This document shows positions 10,176 through 19,913 of a stretch of 64,000 bases of DNA, piece by piece. The stretch's first letter is position 1. The number at the start of each line of letters is the position of its first letter. Below the pieces are notes generated by a model that saw only the letters and a program-made list of their open reading frames with translations, was not told where the DNA came from and made no database searches. Position numbers and translations under genes: made by a program. The DNA is from Cryoendolithus antarcticus (taxonomy: Eukaryota > Ascomycota > Dothideomycetes > Cladosporiales > Cladosporiaceae): contig NAJO01000004.1 of the NCBI GenBank assembly GCA_002077065.1, positions 1,178,001-1,242,000 of the forward strand. Reading direction: 5' to 3'.

Positions 10176-12368
10176 ATGGCGGACGTACCAGAGTCGCAAA
10201 AGGTCGGGCCAGGCGCACATGTACGTGAAGGAGCAAGCGAACCGCGTTACTACGACTAATAGCATGACAGTACTCCGGCAAGAACAAGATCCCCACCGTC
10301 GGCCAATTCATTGAGCGCCTTGATCGCGACAAGAAGGCACGCGATGCCCAAGTGGACCAACAAGCCAAAGCCAAGCTGGGCGGCGGCAGCGATGCCCAGA
10401 CCCACAAGAACGCACCTCCCACGGCCAAGGAGAACCAACAGACTGTCACAGACCCCACGACAGGGAAGCAGGTTGTCATAGAAAATGTGAACGAGACTAT
10501 GATAGACCGGGCCAAGAACCCTATGCTCTCGGTTCCCAATGCAAACCTCGGCAAGGAGACGACTGTCAAGACCGATAGCTCGATGAAGAACCCGGAGTAC
10601 AAGGAGAAGCAGGACATCACTGCGCCGCCGGATCCTGTGGCCGAGGGCAGCACGAGCGATGTTCCGATTCACGGCGAGAAGACGAATATCCTCTTCCATC
10701 CCACGCCGAGTGTCAGCTATGAGCCGATGTTCAATCGCATGGAGGAGAGGGGACTGTACCTAATCGGAGGGATCTTCTTCTCCATCATCATTGTGGGCAA
10801 GACGTTCGGCGGAAAGTATCTCGGGCTCATACCGCTGGCTGCTTGTGTGGCTAGTGGAGTGTGGCTATGGATCAAGGAGATGGTCAGGTCTGGGCGGGAA
10901 GTCGAGTGGAGTAGCGAGAAGGAAAGAGGCCAGACTGCTACTGCCAATTTGCTGCCCGAAAGTGTCGAGTGGATGAACACACTGCTAGCCATTGTCTGGG
11001 GACTGGTGAACCCGGATATGTTCATTGCTGTTGGTGATACTCTTGAGGATGTCATGCAGGCTTCAGTACCGGGCGTGATTGAGAATGTGAGAGTCGCAGA
11101 GATCGACCAAGGATCGAACCCAATACGGATCTTGAGCTTGCGCGCGCTGCCAGATGACCACATGAAGGAATTGAAGAAGGCGATACACGAGGAGAACAAG
11201 AAGACGAAGGATCCACAAGAGGCTGCGGCCGACGAGGAGGGAGGGGACTACTACAACCTCGAGATCTCATTCGCGTACCATGCAGAGCCGACTGGCAAGC
11301 GTGCGTCGGACAAGGTATGCCGCCCTGCTCATAAATTACACTTACTACGTACTGACTCTCCGGCAGGCACGCAACATGCATATGCAGCTCGTCTTCTATC
11401 TCGGCATCAAGGGCCTATTTGGCGTGCCTTTACCTATATTCGTCGAACTTCAAGAGCTTGTAGGCACAATCCGCTTACGCATGGCTATGACACCTGAGCC
11501 ACCTTTCCTCAAGACTCTCACTTTCACCCTTATGGGCGTGCCACACGTCACTGCTGGCTGCATACCGATGGTGTCGAAGGGCGTTAACATCCTGAATTTG
11601 CCGCTCATCTCGAACTTCGTCAACTATGCAATTGGTGCTGCAGCGAGCATGTACGTCGCGCCGAAGAGTATGAGTCTCGATATGCGTGCGATGCTGCAAG
11701 GAGACGACATTACAAAAGATGTTGCGGCACTTGGAGTACTGTGGATCCGAATTCATCGGGCTGTGGGTTTGAGCAAGCAGGACAAGAGACCCTCAAAGCA
11801 TGGTGGCAGTGATGTGAGTGTCATTCTTCCGAGCGCTCAACAGACTAAACACTGACATCATGAACAGCCGTACATCACACTGACATTCAGCAAATACGGC
11901 AAGCCTATGTACTGCACACGAGTGATTACAGACGATTTGAACCCGATCTGGGAGGAGACCACTGCTCTTCTGGTCACGCCCGAGCTCATTAAAGCTGACG
12001 AGAACCTGTCTGTGGAGCTATGGGACAGCGACCGCCATTCTGCGGACGACATTGTCGGCAAGATTGAGCTAAGTATCCAGAAGATGATCCAACACCCCGG
12101 CAAGATGTACCCACAGGTCTCGAAGCTTCAAGGCATGGATGTCGACTCCGAAATGCCGGGTGAGCTACGATGGGAAGTCGGCTACTTCGGCAAGCCTCAA
12201 TTCCGCCCTGCACTGCGCACTGATGGTAAGAACAAAGCGCTGCCAGATGCACTGCGGGATAAGCCCGAGCTGCAAGACGACAAGGGCACGGCTAACACCA
12301 TTTCTTCGACAGAGAATCCTCCCGCGTCGCTCCAGCACAACGAAACACACGCGCAGGCAACTCCCTAA
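10176..12368 (+). CDS. Mug190/tricalbin-like SMP and C2 domain protein, C-terminally short
   Basis: Four exons: 10176-10220, 10271-11314, 11367-11813 and 11868-12368; introns 50-54 nt; 678 residues. The N-terminal ~120 residues are polar. Around residues 150-200 lie hydrophobic segments (LYLIGGIFFSIIIVG, YLGLIPLAACVASGVWLWI) expected to anchor it in the ER. Next is an SMP lipid-transfer domain (VEWMNTLLAIVWGLVNPDMF, then SVPGVIENVRVAEIDQGSNP), and then one C2 domain (GVLWIRIHRAVGLSKQDK, SDPYITLTF, LNPIWEET, ELWDSDRHSADDIVG) with the acidic loop residues used for calcium. Family members move or tether lipids at ER contact sites. Mug190-type proteins, as I recall them, are much longer and carry further C2 sequence; here a stop follows LRDKPELQDDKG within about 30 codons. 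The stop lies 55 bp from the end of the opposing gene. Confidence 0.85.
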
Positions 12369-12423
12369 TTCCCCCAATCCCGTCAAGAAGCTCGCGCAGC
12401 TCTCCCTCGGCCATATGTGCATC

Positions 12424-13053
12424 TCAGAGCTCATATAGCTTCTTCAGATCCTTCCTAGTAGCCTTTTCGACCCACCTGCCCGTCGTCTCGTACAGGGTCT
12501 GACCCTTGCTCACACGCAAGTTGTAAGTCGCAAGGGTGAGCAAAGTGAACTTCTTACGACACACATCCTGCCACTCCGCAGCATTAGCGCATTCGTCAGC
12601 CCAGATCTTCTCGAAGTCCACGGCTTCGTTCTCGTAGAGGAAGCAGTGCTTAGAGACCGTGAGGGGGTGTTGGTCGAAGAGGCCGGCAAGGAGTGCCTCG
12701 ATCTCCGCGTCAGTAGCATCCTTCCATGCGTCTTCGCCACCGGTGATCTCCACGAGCTTGGTGACAGTCTCCTTGAGGTATGTAAGCGTCGCCTTCTGGA
12801 CAGTGGAACTATACTTCGCCGTCTTATCCTCCTGGCTCTCGCGATCGAACGTGTTCTGGCTAGGCGCAATACCAATGAAGCGCTCCATGACTGCATCCGT
12901 AACTTTGCCGAGGACGAACATCGCCGCAGCAGCGACGCGCTTGCGGTCTTGCTCCTTGAAAATAGTGTGCTCGCCGGGCTGGAGGGAGTGTGTGTCCTTG
13001 AAGGTGTTGTGCTTAATGTAAGATTTCTTAGACTGGAAACGGCTGATGCTCAT
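12424..13053 (-). CDS. Hypothetical protein, 209 aa
   Basis: Single ORF, MSISRFQSKKSYIKHNTFKD at the start and RKDLKKLYEL at the end. I do not recognise the family. The composition is soluble, mixed alpha, with no signal peptide, membrane segment or repeat. Features worth noting are an amphipathic stretch KRVAAAAMFVLGKVTDAVMERF and a CFLYENEAVDFEKIWADEC segment. Upstream in the same frame, after one UAG at 13063-13065, another 72-codon ORF runs from an ATG at 13281. Either that ORF is a leader or intron ORF, or the gene is interrupted. A leader intron is possible: GTAAGT donors at 13399 and 13425 and an acceptor-like CAACATAG directly before ATCGAGGCCATG. It converges with the SMP-C2 gene. 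Confidence 0.7.
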   Translation of the reverse strand: MSISRFQSKKSYIKHNTFKDTHSLQPGEHTIFKEQDRKRVAAAAMFVLGKVTDAVMERFIGIAPSQNTFDRESQEDKTAKYSSTVQKATLTYLKETVTKLVEITGGEDAWKDATDAEIEALLAGLFDQHPLTVSKHCFLYENEAVDFEKIWADECANAAEWQDVCRKKFTLLTLATYNLRVSKGQTLYETTGRWVEKATRKDLKKLYEL

Positions 13054-15230
13054 GGCCTCGATCTATGTTGCAATTTTGTGCGCTTTGAGGTAGTCTGCAG
13101 GCCCCCAGACTGGCATCTTGGAGGCGGTCGTGGAATTGTGCCATTTGAGGAAGGGGTTGAAGGGAGGATCGTTGAGGCATTGTTGGCGATATGAGGCGTC
13201 CATTGTTCCAGTAGCGAGATCAACTTGACCATGGTGACGGTCGTCCATCGTGGCCTTTTGGCTAATGGCGGTGCTTGTCATAGGATCGATGAGTTTGGGT
13301 TGCTATGTCGAAGATCGTCGATGCTGTCGACAAAGCGCTTGTATTGGCACGCTGTGTTGGTAAGGGTGGCAGAGCGTGTGAGAGAGAGAGTGCACTTACA
13401 TAGAGATGCTGGAGGCATTACTTACCGTACTGCCTGACACGTGTGATCACGAGCTACACAAGAGCTGCTACGGGAGAAGGTGAAGTGATGGACCAAGACC
13501 TCGATCTACCTTCACTGCTGCCATCAATGGATTCAGTGCAGCCCGTAGCCCGATTCAGTGACACTTGCGCGGTGATGAGTTGAAGTGAAGGTGACCGAAG
13601 TGAAGTCGTACAGCACTATTCCACCCAGTCTCATGCGTTCGCGTTGTATCGACCCTCCACATTCTCTTCGAGGAAGAACATAATAGTGGAGCGCTCGTTT
13701 TTGCTTGCGCATTACGCAACCAGAAGATGCGGCCAAAGACAGGATCATCATACTGCTACCGAGAGGCGTGCGCCAATTCGTGCTTGAGAAGACAGGCAGT
13801 TTTGGCTCAGCATTGGCTGTAAGACGTTTTGATGTGAAGAGTTCGATTCGTCCGCACAACATGATCTGTTGCGTGGTAGACCACAGACCACCCCCAAATC
13901 GTTGTTTCCACGACCGTCTCTGTAATTAGTCAGCTGCTTCGCACAAGTCTTGAAAGCGCTCTGCCTTGCCAACGCTCCGTTCTCATGGTGCACGCTGTGC
14001 TTGCATGTGCGCTGCCAAGATTGATCCAACACTATCGTTCTTGCGATGCCTTCGGAAGATTGATTCTTGTGTAGACGTGTTCTCCAGCGCCGGTCACGGG
14101 GACACCAGGGCCAGCAACGTGAGTAATATTGGACTACCGAATCCCAACTCGCAGACATTGCCATCCTCGTGACATTATGGATGTAGCCGCTGATACACAC
14201 GCCACGGCGCCTATGCAGAGGCATTCTCTTGGTCTGTTATTGACAAGGATACGAGGCCGCCATCGAATTTGTTCTCGGCTGGTTGATCTCGGCAGGTCAG
14301 CGCGCCGAAGATGCGACGGTCTCTGGCTCGGGCACTGCTGCGTAAACTGGTCATGACATCCTCGGTCCTTCGACTCGTAGTACTGTCAGCCGGGGTGCCA
14401 ACCAGGAACAGGCATAGTGGTGCGCTGGATCTGCTCGGCACATCGTCCGTTGACAAGCTGGGTAGGTTTCGCTAAACAGAAGAAAGCTCCGAGAATCACC
14501 TGTCTATCTGGTGCCTTGCGTCAGCAACTGTGGCGGATGTGGCTGTGCAAACAAGATCGCCGGCATGGAATGACCCTGTTCGAGCTCAGCGCGAGCTGCA
14601 TTGGGAAATCTTGCATCGTCAGGTTTCTGAGATGTCAAATCTGCGATGGCGAGGAAGGCGCGATGGGAAAGCTGAAACATTGGCACTTGCCGCCTTTCGC
14701 GCAATCGACATTCACCACCTCACTTTATGCCAACTACACGCCCAGCCACGCTGTGGACCTAAGCTGTGCGAGGCTGGACAGTGGAGTCTCGATTGTGAAA
14801 CGTCCCGCCCTGCCACAACAACGAAACGAATCTCGGCAAGCTAGACTCCGCACACCCTTTGTCTCGACTCCACTCTGAGATTGCACATCGGGCCTGGGAA
14901 CTGGGTCACAGCCGCATACGGCGGCGTTACGAGGCAATATCAAACTTGGCAGTTCATAATGCCCTGCCGCTTGAATCGGAAGATGATGAAGCTACACCGC
15001 ATGCTAGCTACGCCTGTTTGGTGACACACAGTTTTCACTCTAGCTCACCGACCTGGACTTGACGATTGCATTCTCTATGAAAATTGTATAGATCAGACAG
15101 ATCGACACTACTCATCTATGTTATCTCAGTCATCCGTTTGAGAGAGGGCCTCTGTCAAGGATCTCAGCCACAGTTTACAGTTCGCCGCTAGCGATCACAA
15201 CGGCCAACCTGGCAACCAGGTCACACGAAG
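13054..15230. other. Gene-poor 2.2-kb stretch
   Basis: Apart from the 72-codon ORF at 13063-13281, I find no ORF with recognisable family features. Plus ORFs such as 14417-14878 and minus ORFs such as 13748-14224 overlap each other and have Arg/Cys/Ser-rich composition typical of chance frames. A short GA run lies near 13380. The 3' half should contain the promoter of the large disordered protein. Confidence 0.45.
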
Positions 15231-18200
15231 ATGGTGCCCAGGGCTGCGGTCTTTTCTGTTCCACCACCGGTCAAGCTTCGTCTATCGAGATCGAAGAGTG
15301 GCAAGCGCGACCAGAGTCCGGATGGCGAAATCTTAAAGACATCGTACTTGGAGTTGAATCGACCCCATGTCCGCCAGCAGCTAAAGAAGCAGCTGTCCGG
15401 CACATTCGAAACCTCCCGGAAATCGTCGCTCGAGGCTGGACGTAAGCCATCCCACGACTCGGCGGTCAGCGCCGACAACATGGGCAGCAAGGACGCTACG
15501 AAAGGATCGCAGTCACGACCGGCATTGACTGTCGGTGCCAATCCCAGCGCCAAATCCTCTACATCGACTCTGAACAGCATTGGAGCAGCGAGGAGGCTTT
15601 CGGTACTTCAGGAGGGACAGACGATTGATGTCGAGGCTGCGATCAACCTACTGCAAGAGCTCAAGAAGCAAGCATCGCCCGAGGAACTGGTCGCACTACA
15701 CCGAGCGCTCCTGCCAACTCGAGAAATTGAAACAGTTACGAGTCCGAAACTAGCGGAGGAAGGAGTGGATCGATATTCTGCCGTTTTTACACAGTCCTCG
15801 ACACGGCGATCGTCGAAGCTCCCTCCAGGACTAGCCACACGCGGTGGATTCGACGAAGATGTGCTCCGCAAGCCGGAGAACGCTGTCACGCCCAAGAAAT
15901 CGAAGTCAGTTATTGAGCACACCATCACGACCTCCTCGTGGGGCCATCGTCATACAGCCGGCTCTGTCAACAGTCTGGCAGCACTAGATCTCGCCGAGGA
16001 CACTCCTGCATTTGGATCTTCGCGCCCAGAGACACCTGACCAGCGTTATGTGCACGCAGGCGGCTATGCACCAGGTACACTACGGATTACGAACGGTGCG
16101 GCGTCGCCAGAGCCCATGATGGCCATGGAACAGATGCGGGCAGATGCACATAATGCTGCGGTATCGCGTGCGAGCCTTGACTTCCATCCTGGGCACACTG
16201 AGCACCGGGATCTGCCACTGCGGGAACGCATACTACAGTCAGCCAGCGATCGTGCCAGTCGAGAGATTGTCGCGCCTCTGTCCATTCGGCGTAGTCTGGG
16301 CCTCACTCCTAGTTCGCCTGTGCCTTTGCAAATCGCCACAGATGTCCCTGAACAGGACTACGCGCGAGGCAGCAGCGTGTCGCCAATGTCGGTGAGACAT
16401 GATGACCCTGTTTCAAGGCAACGATCAAGGGAACGCATGTCCGCAGTCTCAGCGGAGTACTCTTCGGATTGCGAGATCTCAGAAAGCCCTCGCGAGCTGC
16501 GAACGATTATGAACTTTGCCTCTAGACTCAGCACTGTGTACGGTGAGGATCAAGAGCCCGAAGATGCAAATGACGGGACTCCTGAAGCTGCACTTGCAAG
16601 GCTCGCAGGCTACGGCTCGAGAGATGCGCCACAAGAACCTCACAAAGCGCCTGTGCACGACAACAACGACGGTAGACCAACTCCCCCGCCACATGTGGAC
16701 AGTGGGTACGGCTCGGATGGCTCAGATCGCGCGCGACGCATCGCGGAGAAGGAGAGGCTGCTCAACGAGCGTCTTGCCAGTGACACACCTTCGCCACCTC
16801 CACACGCCGAGCACACTGTTACAGCGACCTTTGCAATGAGCTCGGTCCTGGAAGGCGACAACGATGATGCGAAAAGTTTCAAGAGTCTGTACACATTCAA
16901 GGAATTTCTCACTTCGCCCGGCCTGCGAACTGAGAATGCGCCGCCAATGCCATCACCGCTCTCGGGTAAGAGACCTCCACTCTTGCACGCTCTACGTAGC
17001 AAGAGCTCGACGAAGCGAAGCAGTGTAGCTGCGACGACTGCTTTACCGGAGTCCACTGGTGTATTGCCCTCCACGACTACCATCGAGAGCAAACCCAAGT
17101 CCAAGCGAGTAAGCAAGGCTCCTAAACCTGCTAGAAAGCTCCAGAAGCCATTGCCAGCACATCTGCAGAGTAAGGAGGCCGCAGCGCGCACAGAGGGGGT
17201 GAGAGAGTTCGCACCAAAGCTAGAGCTTGACATTCCTGCGCCATCAATGGACTACCGCCTCCCAGCCGCTGATGAGCCGACTCGGCCTCCGATGATGACT
17301 CGCACGTTATCAGAAAAGCTGACGAATGCTTCTGAAATGATTGATCTCCAGGCGTTGGAAGCTGGGCCGAACGAGTACCGACGTGCTGTGCCAGTGGCAA
17401 GTAAACGCCAGGACGCACCTGCCGAGCACGCGACTCTCAACGGATACGATGCGACGAATACGGCACCTGCAAGCGTTTTGACCCGCGGACGCCCTTTGTC
17501 TCCGAGCCCTCACGTAAGTCCGGTGGAGTCGAAGAAGTCAAGTGGCATGTTTCGCTTCCGAAGCAAGAGTCGGGGCGAGAGCGCAACACGGTCAAGCGAT
17601 GACGGCGTCTCTGGCAACGTCACCATGACTACGTCCGATTTCAGTAGTGTGACGGCAACACTTGGCTCGGGGCCATACGATCTTTCTACAAATCAGTTTC
17701 AGCGATGGAACCCGTCGAATAATAAGGCAGGGCCGCAATCACCTTGGCAGATCAGCACTGGCCTGTCAAAGGCGAAGTCGACAACGGGCATGAATGAGGA
17801 AGCTGCATCTGAGCTGGCCAGATCTAGGAGTCGGGACGTAGCTGGGATGGATCTTGTGCCCAGCAACGACCGACCACACATGGCTACGCCGAAGTCATCT
17901 CAGACAGGTCAGCAAGGACAAGGAAAGATGAATGATAAGCAGCTGAAAAACTCGAAGTCGACAAAATCCCTACGATCCGTCGAGGATAGCTTCCCAGAAT
18001 GGCAAAGCAAGCAGGATGCACCGAGACTTTCGGCCGCGCAAGAGCAACACGCGAAGCATTTGAGCATGTACGCTGAGAGCATTCCCCCAATGCCCGAGAT
18101 GCCGATCGATATCGGAAAGCGAGCGGCCAAGGCTGATGAGCTGATGGCAAAGAAGCTGGGCGGCTCGCCTGGCAGCTCGGCTCGTGCGAGTGTGGAAGTG

Positions 18201-19382
18201 CATCATCATGTAACCGTTACAACCACGGCTATCACTGCTAAGGGCAAGAGGTCGCACAAGGTGCAGGAGCTGGATCTGGCGGAGGAGAAGGCGGCGAACG
18301 CACAACTTCTTGCAACGCTCGCTCCTGCGGTGAGGGCGAAGGTAACTGATGCAGACATACAAATCGCCGTGCGCGAGCTGGATGGATCGAACTCGGAGCT
18401 ATCTAGTGTCGATCACTCTCGTCCGACGTCGGCAGAGGATGACAAGATCCAGGCATATGCTGGTGCGCCAAGTTCGCCCAGTCACAGTGCTACGCACCCT
18501 GGCTGGCCGGGTTGGGAGAAGCAAGCGCAGCTTTGGCGTTCGCATCGCGAGTCGATCGCTGCCTCGTCAACAGCGCAAAGTCCGCCAGCTACGACCGACT
18601 ATCTAAGCAGAGTCCGGGCTTCCAGGCCAGGCTTGAGTAGTTCGCCTGCGATCGTAGTGTCTCGCTACATCACGCCACTCGGCAGCGACAACGCAGCACG
18701 AGTCAATGTCGGCCCTGATCCTACCAGCGCCGCAGCACGACACGCAGACGCATATCGAGACTTACTCGATGAGCAGACCGACGACAAAGAGAACCAGCTA
18801 GTCCAAGTCGGCAAAGTGCAGACTTCCCGCACAGACAGCGCATTTGGCAACACCACGACCTCGACACAGACCTACACTACCATATCGAGTGCAGTCTACT
18901 CCAACAACAGCAACAAAGAGATCCGCGTGCAGCCCACGACCCGCGACCCTCGACCCGCCAAAATAGACGTCCCTCGCTTCGACTCGGCCTTCTCAGCGAA
19001 GAGCTACGCGACAACGACGACCACGACCTCGAACCTCAGCAGCTCCACGCCAGGAAAGCAAATTTACACTCCATACAATCCGTCATACGCCACGGCATCT
19101 AACTTTAACGTCAACAATCCCTTCACGCTTTCTCGCGGACTTATCGCTTCGCACAGCGCAGCCAGCAGTACGGAGAGTCTGACGAAGGGAAGTGGGATTG
19201 TCGTTGACCGGTACTCGGGTGGTCTGCAGTATGAATGGGAGAGGGGTGCCGGTTTTGGAGGCAGTGCGGGGACGAGACTTAATGGGAGTGGGTCGCCCGG
19301 CGGAGCGAGGAGGGGAGGAGGGTTGGCTGGGAGTTATGGGGTGGATTTGGGCGATGTGCCTGTGTTCTTGCAGAGGGGATGA
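15231..19382 (+). CDS. Large Ser/Pro-rich intrinsically disordered protein
   Basis: Single uninterrupted exon of 1383 residues. I do not recognise the family, and no globular domain or membrane segment is visible. It is rich in Ser, Arg, Pro and Ala, with many short basic-Ser patches (LSRSKSGKRDQSP, RGRPLSPSPHVSPVESKKSS, FRFRSKSRGESATRSSDD) that look like kinase-site-rich regions. The N-terminal portion includes AAINLLQELKKQASPEELVALHRALLPT (about residues 135-162), the best candidate for a folded helical element. Another helix-prone segment is KVQELDLAEEKAANAQLLATLAPAVRAK at about residues 1010-1037. The C-terminal 60 residues are Gly-rich (GLQYEWERGAGFGG). The length of the open frame makes a real gene very likely; signalling or cytoskeletal scaffolding would be speculation. 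Confidence 0.8.
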   Translation: MVPRAAVFSVPPPVKLRLSRSKSGKRDQSPDGEILKTSYLELNRPHVRQQLKKQLSGTFETSRKSSLEAGRKPSHDSAVSADNMGSKDATKGSQSRPALTVGANPSAKSSTSTLNSIGAARRLSVLQEGQTIDVEAAINLLQELKKQASPEELVALHRALLPTREIETVTSPKLAEEGVDRYSAVFTQSSTRRSSKLPPGLATRGGFDEDVLRKPENAVTPKKSKSVIEHTITTSSWGHRHTAGSVNSLAALDLAEDTPAFGSSRPETPDQRYVHAGGYAPGTLRITNGAASPEPMMAMEQMRADAHNAAVSRASLDFHPGHTEHRDLPLRERILQSASDRASREIVAPLSIRRSLGLTPSSPVPLQIATDVPEQDYARGSSVSPMSVRHDDPVSRQRSRERMSAVSAEYSSDCEISESPRELRTIMNFASRLSTVYGEDQEPEDANDGTPEAALARLAGYGSRDAPQEPHKAPVHDNNDGRPTPPPHVDSGYGSDGSDRARRIAEKERLLNERLASDTPSPPPHAEHTVTATFAMSSVLEGDNDDAKSFKSLYTFKEFLTSPGLRTENAPPMPSPLSGKRPPLLHALRSKSSTKRSSVAATTALPESTGVLPSTTTIESKPKSKRVSKAPKPARKLQKPLPAHLQSKEAAARTEGVREFAPKLELDIPAPSMDYRLPAADEPTRPPMMTRTLSEKLTNASEMIDLQALEAGPNEYRRAVPVASKRQDAPAEHATLNGYDATNTAPASVLTRGRPLSPSPHVSPVESKKSSGMFRFRSKSRGESATRSSDDGVSGNVTMTTSDFSSVTATLGSGPYDLSTNQFQRWNPSNNKAGPQSPWQISTGLSKAKSTTGMNEEAASELARSRSRDVAGMDLVPSNDRPHMATPKSSQTGQQGQGKMNDKQLKNSKSTKSLRSVEDSFPEWQSKQDAPRLSAAQEQHAKHLSMYAESIPPMPEMPIDIGKRAAKADELMAKKLGGSPGSSARASVEVHHHVTVTTTAITAKGKRSHKVQELDLAEEKAANAQLLATLAPAVRAKVTDADIQIAVRELDGSNSELSSVDHSRPTSAEDDKIQAYAGAPSSPSHSATHPGWPGWEKQAQLWRSHRESIAASSTAQSPPATTDYLSRVRASRPGLSSSPAIVVSRYITPLGSDNAARVNVGPDPTSAAARHADAYRDLLDEQTDDKENQLVQVGKVQTSRTDSAFGNTTTSTQTYTTISSAVYSNNSNKEIRVQPTTRDPRPAKIDVPRFDSAFSAKSYATTTTTTSNLSSSTPGKQIYTPYNPSYATASNFNVNNPFTLSRGLIASHSAASSTESLTKGSGIVVDRYSGGLQYEWERGAGFGGSAGTRLNGSGSPGGARRGGGLAGSYGVDLGDVPVFLQRG

Positions 19383-19913
19383 TGCGGCGACAGCAAATAC
19401 ACCAAGTGAGGAGATATGCAAAGAGAGGGCGCCGCAGGACAGGCCCGCCAGACAGAAGGGGACAGGAGCCCACGATTCGAGACGACAGTACAGATTATAC
19501 CACAGCATTCGTACATAGCCGTACAGACTTATCTTCCTCAGCACTCTGGCTGCTTGTCTTGGCTGGGCGGCAGCACGCTCCAATCACCTTCCTGTTCCTG
19601 CAACTTGACGTAACCTGTGTGCTTTCACCGCACTCGAGCTCGCGTGTAAGCGCCAGGGCATGAGCTGGCAAGCTGGGCCCGCATACTTTGGGTATGGACG
19701 CGTGTGTGGGTGTGATATGATTATGGCTATAGGTAGGTAGTACTGCTATTGAGCCACTGTATGCTACTTCCTGAAACACCTCCTCCCGTTGTCGCAAATC
19801 GGGTTTGGTATCGCTTCAGCCATCGGTCGCACCTACCCGATCAAGAGGTCTCGGGTCCACGGCCACAAGGCAGGCGCACAGCACTGGCGTTACAGCATAC
19901 AGTAGCGCGAACC
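19383..19913. other. Intergenic, promoter of WW-PhoD gene
   Basis: 531 bp between two same-strand genes. It carries the 3' UTR of the disordered protein and the promoter and 5' UTR of the next gene. The downstream reading frame remains open back to 19749 but this part is not protein-like. Nothing else noted. Confidence 0.5.

Noticed and set aside
14417..14878. 153-codon ORF in the 13-15 kb gap
   Set aside because: No recognisable motif and overlaps other frames of similar length on both strands.
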